Below the pieces are notes generated by a model. It worked only from the letters and a program-made list of their open reading frames with translations. It made no database searches and was not told where the DNA came from. Positions 55,999 through 64,000 of a DNA stretch of 64,000 nt are shown here, piece by piece. Every line of letters starts with the position of its first letter. Positions within the stretch are counted from its first letter, which is position 1. Made by a program: the position numbers and the translations under genes. Source of the DNA: Pelagibius sp037652055 (GTDB lineage: Bacteria > Pseudomonadota > Alphaproteobacteria > Kiloniellales > Kiloniellaceae); assembly GCF_037652055.1 (NCBI RefSeq), contig NZ_JBBKAH010000010.1, positions 6,825 to 70,824 of the forward strand, written 5' to 3'.

Positions 55999-56595
55999 GT
56001 GCTTTCGCGACGTAGCGTACTTTTCAGCCTTGGAGGCCTGGCAGCCGGTGCTGCGGTTCCCGCCACGGCCCATGCGGCCATGACCGGCCTGCCCGGCCCC
56101 TTGCCCCTCTCCTCCCCGATGTCGGCCGGGGACTATGTGCCGGCACCCGCGGCGTGGTTCGCCCTCCTGCGCCGGCATCCCGAACTCGACCCCGCCGGTT
56201 CTCCGCTGAAACCGGTCAGGCTCACCGTTCGCCAGGCTGCGGAACTGATCCAGGTGAACAAGGAAATCAATGCCAGCATCCGCTACCGCGAGGACCGGAC
56301 GCGCGACGTCTGGGAGGTGGGCGGGCGCGAAGGCGACTGCGAGGACTACGCCATCCGCAAGCTGTCGGTGCTGACCCAGCAGTACGGCTTCCCGCGCGGC
56401 GCCCTCACCCTCAGCGCCTGCCGCCTGGACCGCGGCCGCGGTCATGCCGTGCTGCTGGTGCACAGCGACAACGGGGTCTACGTCATGGACAACCTCACGC
56501 CCCGCGTGCTGCCCTGGCGCAAGCTGCCCTACCGCTGGGTGGCGCGGGAGGAGCCCGGTGCGCCCTTCCGCCTGTGGCGGGCCATCGCGACCTGA
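55999..56595 (+). CDS. Transglutaminase-like cysteine protease (BTLCP/LapG-like)
   Basis: A 198-residue protein of the DUF920 family. The N-terminus SRRSVLFSLGGLAAGAA followed by ATAHA looks like a twin-arginine or lipobox-free export signal. The catalytic triad is Cys114 in GDCEDYA, His149 in GHAVLLV and Asp164 in VMDN. In LapG the same triad cleaves a surface adhesin in the periplasm under control of the c-di-GMP receptor LapD; neither LapD nor an adhesin is in this window. The GTG start has GGAG eight bases upstream. Confidence 0.85.
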   Translation: MLSRRSVLFSLGGLAAGAAVPATAHAAMTGLPGPLPLSSPMSAGDYVPAPAAWFALLRRHPELDPAGSPLKPVRLTVRQAAELIQVNKEINASIRYREDRTRDVWEVGGREGDCEDYAIRKLSVLTQQYGFPRGALTLSACRLDRGRGHAVLLVHSDNGVYVMDNLTPRVLPWRKLPYRWVAREEPGAPFRLWRAIAT

Positions 56596-56619
56596 ACCGG
56601 CCGGCCGGCTTGCGGACCG

Positions 56620-57003
56620 TCAGCGCGGCAGCGTCAGGCGGAAAGTCCTGCCGCCGTCGCCGTGCACCGAATCGTGCGCGCGAATGACGACCTCGGTCAC
56701 CTCCGGCGGGATGACGACACCGCCGAGAGAGCGGGTGAACGGCTGCTCGGCCTCGTGCGGGTGCAGCAGCACCCGCGTCCCCAGCACCCGCCCCTGCGGC
56801 GTCTCCACCTGCCAGCGATCGGCGTAATGGTCCCAGCCTTCGTCGGCGTGGCGCACGGTGACGCTGAAGCGCCAGGTGCCGTCGCTCTCGCGCGCCGCTT
56901 CGGCACCGACCACGTCGGCTTCGCCGGCCTGGACCGCACCAAGCGGCAGCAACAGGGCGAGCGCGAGGGCAGCGGCAAGCGGGCCTTTCAGGCGCCGGGG
57001 CAT
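56620..57003 (-). CDS. Exported protein of unknown function
   Basis: A 127-residue protein not recognised. Residues 1-26 (MPRRLKGPLAAALALALLLP then LGAVQAG) are a classical signal peptide. The mature part is a predicted beta-sandwich-like domain with WRFSVTVRHADEGWDHYADR and GTRVLLHPHEAEQPFTRSLGG. AGGAGA lies eight bases before the ATG. It follows the thioesterase gene by 11 bases and probably shares its transcript. Confidence 0.75.
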   Translation of the reverse strand: MPRRLKGPLAAALALALLLPLGAVQAGEADVVGAEAARESDGTWRFSVTVRHADEGWDHYADRWQVETPQGRVLGTRVLLHPHEAEQPFTRSLGGVVIPPEVTEVVIRAHDSVHGDGGRTFRLTLPR

Positions 57004-57014
57004 CTGCGAGTCTC

Positions 57015-57437
57015 CTATTCCTCCGGCGGCACGGGGCGCGGCCGCCCGTTATCGTCGATGGCGACCAGGGTGAAGGTGCCCTGAGTCACCTTCACATGGG
57101 CATGGGGCAGCGTGTCACTGAAGCTGCCGCGCAGCGCCCAGGCCTCGATATGGATGGCGATGGAGGTGCGCCCGATGCGGATGATGTCCGCATAGGTGCA
57201 AAGCACGTCGCCGACGTAAACGGGCCGGTGGAACACCATGGCGTCGACCGCGACGGTGGCGACGCGCCCGCGCGCCCTCGCCCCGGCGGTGATGCCGCCG
57301 GCAATGTCCATCTGCGACAGCACCCAGCCGCCGAAGATGTCGCCGTTGGGATTGGCGTCGGCCGGCATCGCCAGAGTGCGGGTCGCCAGAGTGCCGCGCG
57401 GCCGGGCGGATTCCTCGGTGGCGGGATCAGCGGGCAT
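57015..57437 (-). CDS. Acyl-CoA thioesterase, YciA type (hotdog fold)
   Basis: Hydrolyses acyl-CoA thioesters. From the ATG at 57437 it has 140 residues, with the active-site segment NPNGDIFGGWVLSQMD at about 29-44 and the hotdog helix that follows (IAGGITAGARARG), then VDAMVFHRPVYVGDVL. A GTG three codons earlier is another possible start. It diverges from parE. Confidence 0.92.
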   Translation of the reverse strand: MPADPATEESARPRGTLATRTLAMPADANPNGDIFGGWVLSQMDIAGGITAGARARGRVATVAVDAMVFHRPVYVGDVLCTYADIIRIGRTSIAIHIEAWALRGSFSDTLPHAHVKVTQGTFTLVAIDDNGRPRPVPPEE

Positions 57438-57618
57438 GGGCGGCACGGCAACAGGGGGACAAGTAAGGCATGGACAGGGGGCCTCTCGCTAACTAGATAT
57501 CGGGGCTTCAGATAAGATACGCTACTCGATAGGCGATTCCATTGCCCCGATTCGGCCGCTTGCGGAAGCCCTTCCCGACCGCGCCGGACCCTCAGCTTCG
57601 TTCATAGCACAGGCCAAG

Positions 57619-59619
57619 ATGGCGGACCTCTTTCAATCCTCCTCCAAAAAGTCTTCCGGCAAACAATCAGGCTATTCGGCCAAGGACATCGAGGTCCTGG
57701 AAGGCCTCGAGCCGGTGCGCCGGCGCCCCGGCATGTACATCGGCGGCAGCGACGAAGGCGCCATGCATCACCTGGTGGCCGAGGTGCTGGACAACGCCAT
57801 GGACGAGGCCGTCGCCGGCCATGCCTCGCGCATCGAGATCGAACTGCAGCCGGGCAACCGGGTCGTCATCAGCGACAACGGCCGCGGCATTCCGGTCGAC
57901 CCGCACCCGAAGTACAAGCCGAAATCGGCGCTGGAGGTCATCCTCACCACCCTGCACTCCGGCGCCAAGTTCTCGCAGAAGACCTACGCCACCTCCGGCG
58001 GCCTGCACGGTGTCGGCGTCTCAGTGGTGAATGCGCTCTCCGATGAACTCACCGTCGAAGTCGCGCGCGACCAGAAGCTTTACGTGCAGAGCTACTCCAA
58101 GGGCGCGCCGACTTCCAAGCTGTCGAAGGGCGCCCCGGTGAAGAACCGGCGCGGCACCACGATCGCCTTCCATCCCGACCCCGCGATCTTCGGCAAGGAG
58201 GCGCAGTTCCGGCCGGCCCGGCTTTACCGCATGGCGCGCTCCAAGGCCTATCTCTACCGCGGTGTCGAGATTCGCTGGAGCTGCGACAAGAGCCTGCTGG
58301 GCAAAGGCGACGCGACGCCGGAGAAGGACAGCATCCACTTCCCCAACGGCCTGCAGGATTTCCTTTCCGCGACGCTGGATCAGCGCAAGACGCTGACGCC
58401 CGAGCCCTTCGTCGGCGAAGCGAAGTTTCCCGACGAGCAGGGCCGCGTCGAATGGGCGATCTCGTGGCCGCTCGACGAAGACGGCTTCCTCAGTTCCTAC
58501 TGCAACACCGTGCCCACGCCCGAGGGCGGCAGCCATGAGGCCGGCCTGCGCTCCGGGCTGCTGCGCAGCCTCAAGGCTTATGCCGACATGACCGGCAACA
58601 AGAAAGCCGGCCCCGTGAACGCCGACGATCTGTGCGGCGGCGCCTGCGCCATGCTGTCGGTCTTCATCCGCGATCCGCAGTTCCAGGGCCAGACCAAGGA
58701 GAAGCTGGTCAGCGTCGGCGCCACCAAGCTGGTCGAGACCTCGATCAAGGACCACTTCGACCATTGGCTGACGGCGCATCCCGAGCGCGCGCGCCTGCTG
58801 CTGGAGCGCGTCATCGAGCGCGCCGACGAGCGCCAGCGCCGGCGCCAGGAAAAGGAGCAGAGCCGCAAGACAGCGACGCGCAAGCTGCGCCTGCCCGGCA
58901 AGCTCTCCGACTGCTCGCGCAGTTCGTCGTCCGGCACAGAGATCTTCCTGGTCGAGGGCGATTCCGCCGGCGGCTCGGCCAAGCAGGCGCGCTCGCGCGA
59001 GACCCAGGCGGTGCTGCCGCTGCGCGGCAAGATCCTGAACGTGGCCAGCGCCTCCGCCGACAAGCTGAAAGGCAACCAGGAGATCTCCGACATCGCGCTG
59101 GCGCTCGGCTGCGGCATGCGGAGCAGCTTCGATCCCGAGAAGCTGCGCTACGAGCGAATCATCATCATGACCGACGCCGACGTCGACGGCGCCCACATCG
59201 CCTCGCTGCTGATCACGTTTTTCTATCGCGAGATGCCGGGGCTCATCGAAAGCGGCCGGCTGTTCCTGGCGCAGCCGCCGCTCTATCGCCTGACCCAGGG
59301 CAGCGAGAGCGTCTACGCCATGGACGATGCGGAGAAGGACAAGTTCATGACCTCGCGCTTCAAGGGCCGCGGCAAGATCGAGGTCAGCCGCTTCAAGGGC
59401 CTGGGCGAGATGCCGGCCAAGCAGCTGAAAGAAACCACCATGGACCCGGGCAAGCGCACCCTGCTGCGGGTCACCATCGCCGCCGAGGGCGATGCGAATC
59501 CGGCCGCCGAAGGGAAGAAGGCCTCGGACCTGGTCGAGCAGCTGATGGGCCGCAAGCCGGAACTGCGCTTCGCCTTCATCCAGGAAAACGCCCGCTTCGT
59601 CCACGAACTGGACGTCTAG
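57619..59619 (+). CDS. parE: DNA topoisomerase IV subunit B
   Basis: ATPase subunit of the decatenating type II topoisomerase. The 666-residue protein has the GHKL ATP site (VLDNAMDEAVAGHASRIEI, then SDNGRGIPVDPHPKYK), the transducer domain, and the Toprim domain with VEGDSAGGSAKQARSRETQ and DADVDGAHIASLL. The KYKPKSALEVILTTLHSG segment and lack of a GyrB-type insertion favour ParE over GyrB. parC is not in the window. Confidence 0.94.
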   Translation: MADLFQSSSKKSSGKQSGYSAKDIEVLEGLEPVRRRPGMYIGGSDEGAMHHLVAEVLDNAMDEAVAGHASRIEIELQPGNRVVISDNGRGIPVDPHPKYKPKSALEVILTTLHSGAKFSQKTYATSGGLHGVGVSVVNALSDELTVEVARDQKLYVQSYSKGAPTSKLSKGAPVKNRRGTTIAFHPDPAIFGKEAQFRPARLYRMARSKAYLYRGVEIRWSCDKSLLGKGDATPEKDSIHFPNGLQDFLSATLDQRKTLTPEPFVGEAKFPDEQGRVEWAISWPLDEDGFLSSYCNTVPTPEGGSHEAGLRSGLLRSLKAYADMTGNKKAGPVNADDLCGGACAMLSVFIRDPQFQGQTKEKLVSVGATKLVETSIKDHFDHWLTAHPERARLLLERVIERADERQRRRQEKEQSRKTATRKLRLPGKLSDCSRSSSSGTEIFLVEGDSAGGSAKQARSRETQAVLPLRGKILNVASASADKLKGNQEISDIALALGCGMRSSFDPEKLRYERIIIMTDADVDGAHIASLLITFFYREMPGLIESGRLFLAQPPLYRLTQGSESVYAMDDAEKDKFMTSRFKGRGKIEVSRFKGLGEMPAKQLKETTMDPGKRTLLRVTIAAEGDANPAAEGKKASDLVEQLMGRKPELRFAFIQENARFVHELDV

Positions 59620-59655
59620 GTGGACAGTTCCTCGGCCGCTTTCCAATTCTCCATT

Positions 59656-59700
59656 GTCACCCCGGACAAGCGAGCGCAAGCGAGCGCGATCCGGGGCCCA
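59656..59700 (+). repeat. Intergenic palindromic repeat, copy 1
   Basis: A 45-base element running from GTCACCCCGGACAAGCGAGC to GATCCGGGGCCCA with internal CCCCGGA/TCCGGGG arms and a degenerate GAGCG repeat in the centre. The same element occurs inverted at 59788-59830. Confidence 0.7.
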
Positions 59701-59787
59701 TGGCAGGGGCGGGTTCCCAGCGGTGCAAAGCGATGTCACAACGTCCGGCAGGTCTGCCGATGTCGAGGTCAGCGCCTGGCCTCTCCG

Positions 59788-59830
59788 TGGATCCCGGCTC
59801 GCGCTCGCAAGCTCGCTTGGCCGGGATGAC
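59788..59830 (-). repeat. Intergenic palindromic repeat, copy 2 (inverted)
   Basis: Read on the minus strand it runs from GTCATCCCGGCCAAGCGAGC to GCCGGGATCCA, aligning with copy 1 over its whole length. The pair, about 90 bases apart and in opposite orientation, resembles the REP/BIME layout. Confidence 0.7.
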
Positions 59831-59923
59831 AGGCCGGGAAACCGGCACTGGCCAGCGTGCTCCTTCCGACCAGAGCCCACGCGCGGTGGCCGTTGCGCCG
59901 CGGATGTGCTAGAGCGGCGGGTA

Positions 59924-61183
59924 ATGACCGCCGCCTTCGCCCCAATCACCGCCCTGCTGCTGAGCGTCGCGCTGCTGCTGATGGGCAACGGCCTGCAGGG
60001 CACCCTGCTGCCGGTGCGTGCCAATCTGGAAGCCTTCTCGGCCACCGATATCGGCATTCTCGGCTCGGCCTACTTCCTGGGCTTTGCCAGCGGCTGCCTC
60101 TACGGGCCGCGGCTCATCCGCCGCGCCGGGCACATCCGCACCTTCGCCGCCCTGGTCGCCATCGCCTCCTGCGTGGTGCTGGTGCACTCGCTGTTCCTCA
60201 ACGCCTATCTCTGGTGGCTGCTGCGCGCGATGACCGGCTTCTGCTTCGCCGTGCTCTACATGGTCATCGAGAGCTGGCTGAACGAAAAGTCGACCAACGA
60301 CACGCGCGGCTTCGTGTTCTCGCTCTACACCATCATCAACCTGACCGTGATCACCATCGGCCAGCTGATGCTGGGCCTCGACCGGCCGGAGAATTTCCAG
60401 CTTTTCATCCTGGCCTCGATTCTAGTGTCGCTCGCCGCCGTGCCGGTGGCCCTGACCAAGGCCGAGGCACCGGCGCCGCTGCGGTCGGTGAAGATCCGTC
60501 TCGGCCATCTCTACAGGCTCTCGCCGGTCGGCGTCGTCGGCTGCCTCGCCGTCGGCCTCGCCAACGGCTCGTTCTGGGCGCTGGCGCCGGTCTTCGCCCA
60601 GAACAAGGGCGCGGACAGCTGGGGCGTCGCCATTTTCATGAGCGTGGCGGTGATCGCCGGCGCCCTCGGCCAGTGGCCGCTGGGACGGCTCTCCGACAAG
60701 ATGGACCGCCGCCGGGTCATCATCGGCGCCGCCTGCGGCTCGGCGGTGGCGGGCATGCTCTTCGTGCTGTGGGCGCCGCCCTGGGGCGACGGGCTGCTGG
60801 CGCTGGCTTTTCTCTTCGGGCTGTTCGCGTTTCCGATTTACGGTCTCTCGGTCGCCCACATGAACGACTACGTGGAAGCGGACGGTTATGTCGAGGCGGC
60901 CAGCGGCCTGCTTCTCGTCTTCGCGCTCGGCGCCGTGATCGGTCCGATCGTCGCCTCCACGCTGACGTCATACTTTGGTGCCGACGCTCTCTTCGGCATG
61001 ACCGCCGCCGTGCAGCTCTGCCTCGCCGGTTTCGCGCTCTATCGCATGCAAATGCGGGCGCCGGCACCTGAGGAAGAGCACGTCTCCTTCACCGAGTCCC
61101 TCAACCTGGCGCAGACCGTTTCGACCGTCGACCTGACTCACGACGAGTCCGAGGGCGATGGGGAACGCCGCGCCGCCGGCTGA
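59924..61183 (+). CDS. MFS transporter
   Basis: A 419-residue protein with 12 predicted membrane segments. The loop 2-3 region GPRLIRRAGHIRTFAALV and loop 8-9 GRLSDKMDRRRVIIG carry the MFS motif A pattern; the N-terminal half resembles the YcaD/UMF1-like subgroup (ESWLNEKSTNDTRGFVFSLY). Substrate unknown. The frame runs open upstream through the repeats, but the ATG at 59924 marks the first membrane segment. A polar C-terminal tail of about 40 residues is unusual. Confidence 0.88.
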   Translation: MTAAFAPITALLLSVALLLMGNGLQGTLLPVRANLEAFSATDIGILGSAYFLGFASGCLYGPRLIRRAGHIRTFAALVAIASCVVLVHSLFLNAYLWWLLRAMTGFCFAVLYMVIESWLNEKSTNDTRGFVFSLYTIINLTVITIGQLMLGLDRPENFQLFILASILVSLAAVPVALTKAEAPAPLRSVKIRLGHLYRLSPVGVVGCLAVGLANGSFWALAPVFAQNKGADSWGVAIFMSVAVIAGALGQWPLGRLSDKMDRRRVIIGAACGSAVAGMLFVLWAPPWGDGLLALAFLFGLFAFPIYGLSVAHMNDYVEADGYVEAASGLLLVFALGAVIGPIVASTLTSYFGADALFGMTAAVQLCLAGFALYRMQMRAPAPEEEHVSFTESLNLAQTVSTVDLTHDESEGDGERRAAG

Positions 61184-61205
61184 GCACGCCCTCCCGATCG
61201 CAGTC

Positions 61206-61913
61206 CTAGTCTTCCGCCTGCAGCCAGCGCCGCAGCGCCGCGGTGACCGGCTGCGGCCGTTCCAGGGTGGCCAGGTGGCCGCAGTCCTCGATCACCACCA
61301 GCCGCGCCCCGGCGATGCCGGCGGCCATCGCCTTGTGGTCTTCCAGCGGCGTCAGCGCGTCCTCGCGGCCGCAGAGCACCAGGGTTGGCACGTGGATGGC
61401 GACCAGGGTGGCGCTGTGGTCGCGGCGCCCCAAAATAGCGCGCTGCTGGCGGATGAAGGCCTCCTTGCCGACGCGCTCGGCCATGGCGGTGACGGTGCCG
61501 GCGAGTTCCGCATCGCCCAGGCGGTCGCGATGGATGAACAGCGGCAGCAGGCGCGGCGTCACCCCTTTGAACTCGCCCTTCTCGGCCAACTCGATGAGGC
61601 CGCGGCGGCGTGCGCTCTCGGCGTCGCCGTCGGTCTGGAAGCGGGTGTCGAGCAGCGCCAGGCGGCTCACCCGCTCAGGTGCCCGCGCGATGACTTCCAG
61701 CGCCACATAGCCGCCCATGGAAAGCCCGGCCAGCGCGAAGCGCTCCGGCATCGCCGCCAGCACGCTCTCGGCCATGGCAGCGATGGACTCCTGGGAGGTG
61801 AGGTCGGCGACCCAGGGGTCGGCGATGTCGCCCAGGGCGTCGACCTGCGGCCGCCAGAGGGCCGCATCGCACAGCAGGCCGGGCAGCAGCGCCAGGGGTG
61901 TCTTATCGCTCAT
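61206..61913 (-). CDS. Alpha/beta hydrolase
   Basis: A 235-residue hydrolase of the alpha/beta fold from the ATG at 61913 (a GTG one codon earlier is possible). The nucleophile elbow GLSMGG contains Ser65; the acid lies in LVLCGREDALTP and the catalytic His in VIEDCGHLATLE. The oxyanion segment LLPGLLCDAALW is near the N-terminus. The small cap and GLLCD motif recall esterases of the 3-oxoadipate enol-lactonase group, but the substrate is not known. It converges with the MFS gene. Confidence 0.88.
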   Translation of the reverse strand: MSDKTPLALLPGLLCDAALWRPQVDALGDIADPWVADLTSQESIAAMAESVLAAMPERFALAGLSMGGYVALEVIARAPERVSRLALLDTRFQTDGDAESARRRGLIELAEKGEFKGVTPRLLPLFIHRDRLGDAELAGTVTAMAERVGKEAFIRQQRAILGRRDHSATLVAIHVPTLVLCGREDALTPLEDHKAMAAGIAGARLVVIEDCGHLATLERPQPVTAALRRWLQAED

Positions 61914-62004
61914 CACGGTCCGGAAGGATCAAGAGGTAACCCACGGGGAGGATGGCCATTGTGGGCGATTCCCTGCGCCCCGGCAACTGAGCGCCCCCGG
62001 TTGC

Positions 62005-62499
62005 CTAGCCTGCCTGCCGCGCCGACCACGCCGCCATGACCGCGGCGCTGTCGCTGAGCCGCGCGCCGGCACGGGCCAACCGCGCCAGGGCCGCGTCACG
62101 GTTGAGTTCGGCGCGTGACGCGACCGCGTCGGTCACCAGGGTGACGGCAAGACCCTGGGCCAAAAGGCCGAGCGCACTCTGCAGCACGCAGACATGGGCT
62201 TCCATGCCGGCGATCACCGCGTGGCGGACGCCGTGCGTGCGCAGGACCCGCGCGAAGGCCGGCTCGCGCGCCGCCGCGAAATGGATCTTCTCGACCACGG
62301 CGCCGGCCGGCAGCCGGTGGCGCAGCGCCGGCACGGTCGCGCCGAGCCCACGCGAATACTGCTCGGTCGCAAGTATCGGAAGGCCGGCTTCTTTGGCTTT
62401 TTCTATCAGCGCGGCAATGCGTGCCGTCACCTGCGGCGCGCCGGCGATGGCCGGGGCCAAGCGTTCCTGCACATCGATGACGACGAGGCCGCTGCCCAT
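62005..62499 (-). CDS. Isochorismatase-family hydrolase
   Basis: Cysteine hydrolase of 164 residues from the second of two adjacent ATGs (62499), six bases after AAGGAG. The triad is Asp9 (LVVIDVQ), Lys71 (VEKIHF) and Cys104 (EAHVCV), as in YcaC/isochorismatase-like enzymes. The reading frame is open further upstream, but that part is unlike the family. Its amide or ester substrate is unknown. It may follow its own promoter in the divergent gap with the helicase. Confidence 0.88.
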   Translation of the reverse strand: MGSGLVVIDVQERLAPAIAGAPQVTARIAALIEKAKEAGLPILATEQYSRGLGATVPALRHRLPAGAVVEKIHFAAAREPAFARVLRTHGVRHAVIAGMEAHVCVLQSALGLLAQGLAVTLVTDAVASRAELNRDAALARLARAGARLSDSAAVMAAWSARQAG

Positions 62500-62742
62500 C
62501 ATGGGCTCCTTGATATTCGGCACCGGTGGGACCATCTTGCTTATTGGAAGGTTAACCATATAAGTCTCGCCATTGAGCAACAATATTGTGCGGCTGAGGC
62601 CGCAAAGGCGAGACGGCTAATAATTTAGGCAGTTAACCGCCAGTTATCATTGACAATCGAAGCCCAATTCCTATTATCCGGGCCAAGTTCGATTGCCATG
62701 AGTTCAATCGACTAAGTTACTCCAAACTGAAATACGGATTGC

Positions 62743-64000
<1,258 letters not shown>

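Overview
The window reads as a single stretch of chromosome from a high-GC alphaproteobacterium, most likely of the Rhodospirillales/Kiloniellales type. This is inferred from gene order and protein flavour (separate nuoC and nuoD; the run nuoN-birA-coaX-rnj-mce-DUF1467-proS-lolCD-dnaE; short ProRS without the insertion domain; glnB-glnA pair); no 16S gene is present to confirm it. From 1 to about 52 kb nearly every gene is on the minus strand, so operons read from high to low coordinates; from 52.3 kb onward both strands are used. I found no prophage, insertion sequence, CRISPR array or integrase.

Layout (coordinates rising): 0-9 kb is the rpsB-tsf-pyrH-frr-uppS-cdsA-dxr-rseP-bamA series (translation factors, UMP kinase, isoprenoid and phospholipid precursors, outer-membrane assembly), with bamA cut by the left edge. 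A cyclopropane-fatty-acid-synthase-like methyltransferase and dnaE follow to 14 kb. At 14.1-16.2 kb is a small accessory patch: a PAS protein, an SMR-family exporter preceded by a guanidine-II-like riboswitch, and a membrane protein of unknown function bracketed by two copies of the lolD 3' end. Then lolD, lolC and proS, an exported hypothetical, a probable plus-strand structured RNA with a strong terminator (20.3-20.5 kb), tag, DUF1467, mce, rnj, coaX and birA.

From 25 to 39.5 kb is a complete 14-gene complex I operon (nuoA to nuoN). Upstream of it come tRNA-Asp, tRNA-Val, the HU gene, and the protein-quality-control block lon, clpX, clpP and tig, with heat-shock-like promoter motifs before lon and clpX, then tRNA-Leu. 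At 47.6-50.8 kb are two small paralogous proteins of unknown function, nnr and an HpcH/HpaI-type aldolase. A near-perfect parS centromere site lies at 51.14 kb in a gene-free stretch, next to an XRE-type regulator whose reading frame lacks a proper start, then tRNA-His.

From 52.3 kb: a PLP aminotransferase, glnB with a sigma-54-type promoter followed by glnA and a strong terminator, an AT-rich gap, a LapG-like transglutaminase-fold protease, a small exported protein, a YciA-type thioesterase, parE, a pair of inverted intergenic repeats, an MFS transporter, an alpha/beta hydrolase, an isochorismatase-family hydrolase and, cut by the right edge, a DEAD-box RNA helicase.

Most of the window is housekeeping. 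The items that most deserve a second look are the riboswitch with an altered first loop, the duplicated lolD tail around an unknown gene, the orphan structured RNA at 20.3-20.5 kb, the parS site, the tandem paralog pair at 47.6-48.3 kb and the start-less XRE regulator.
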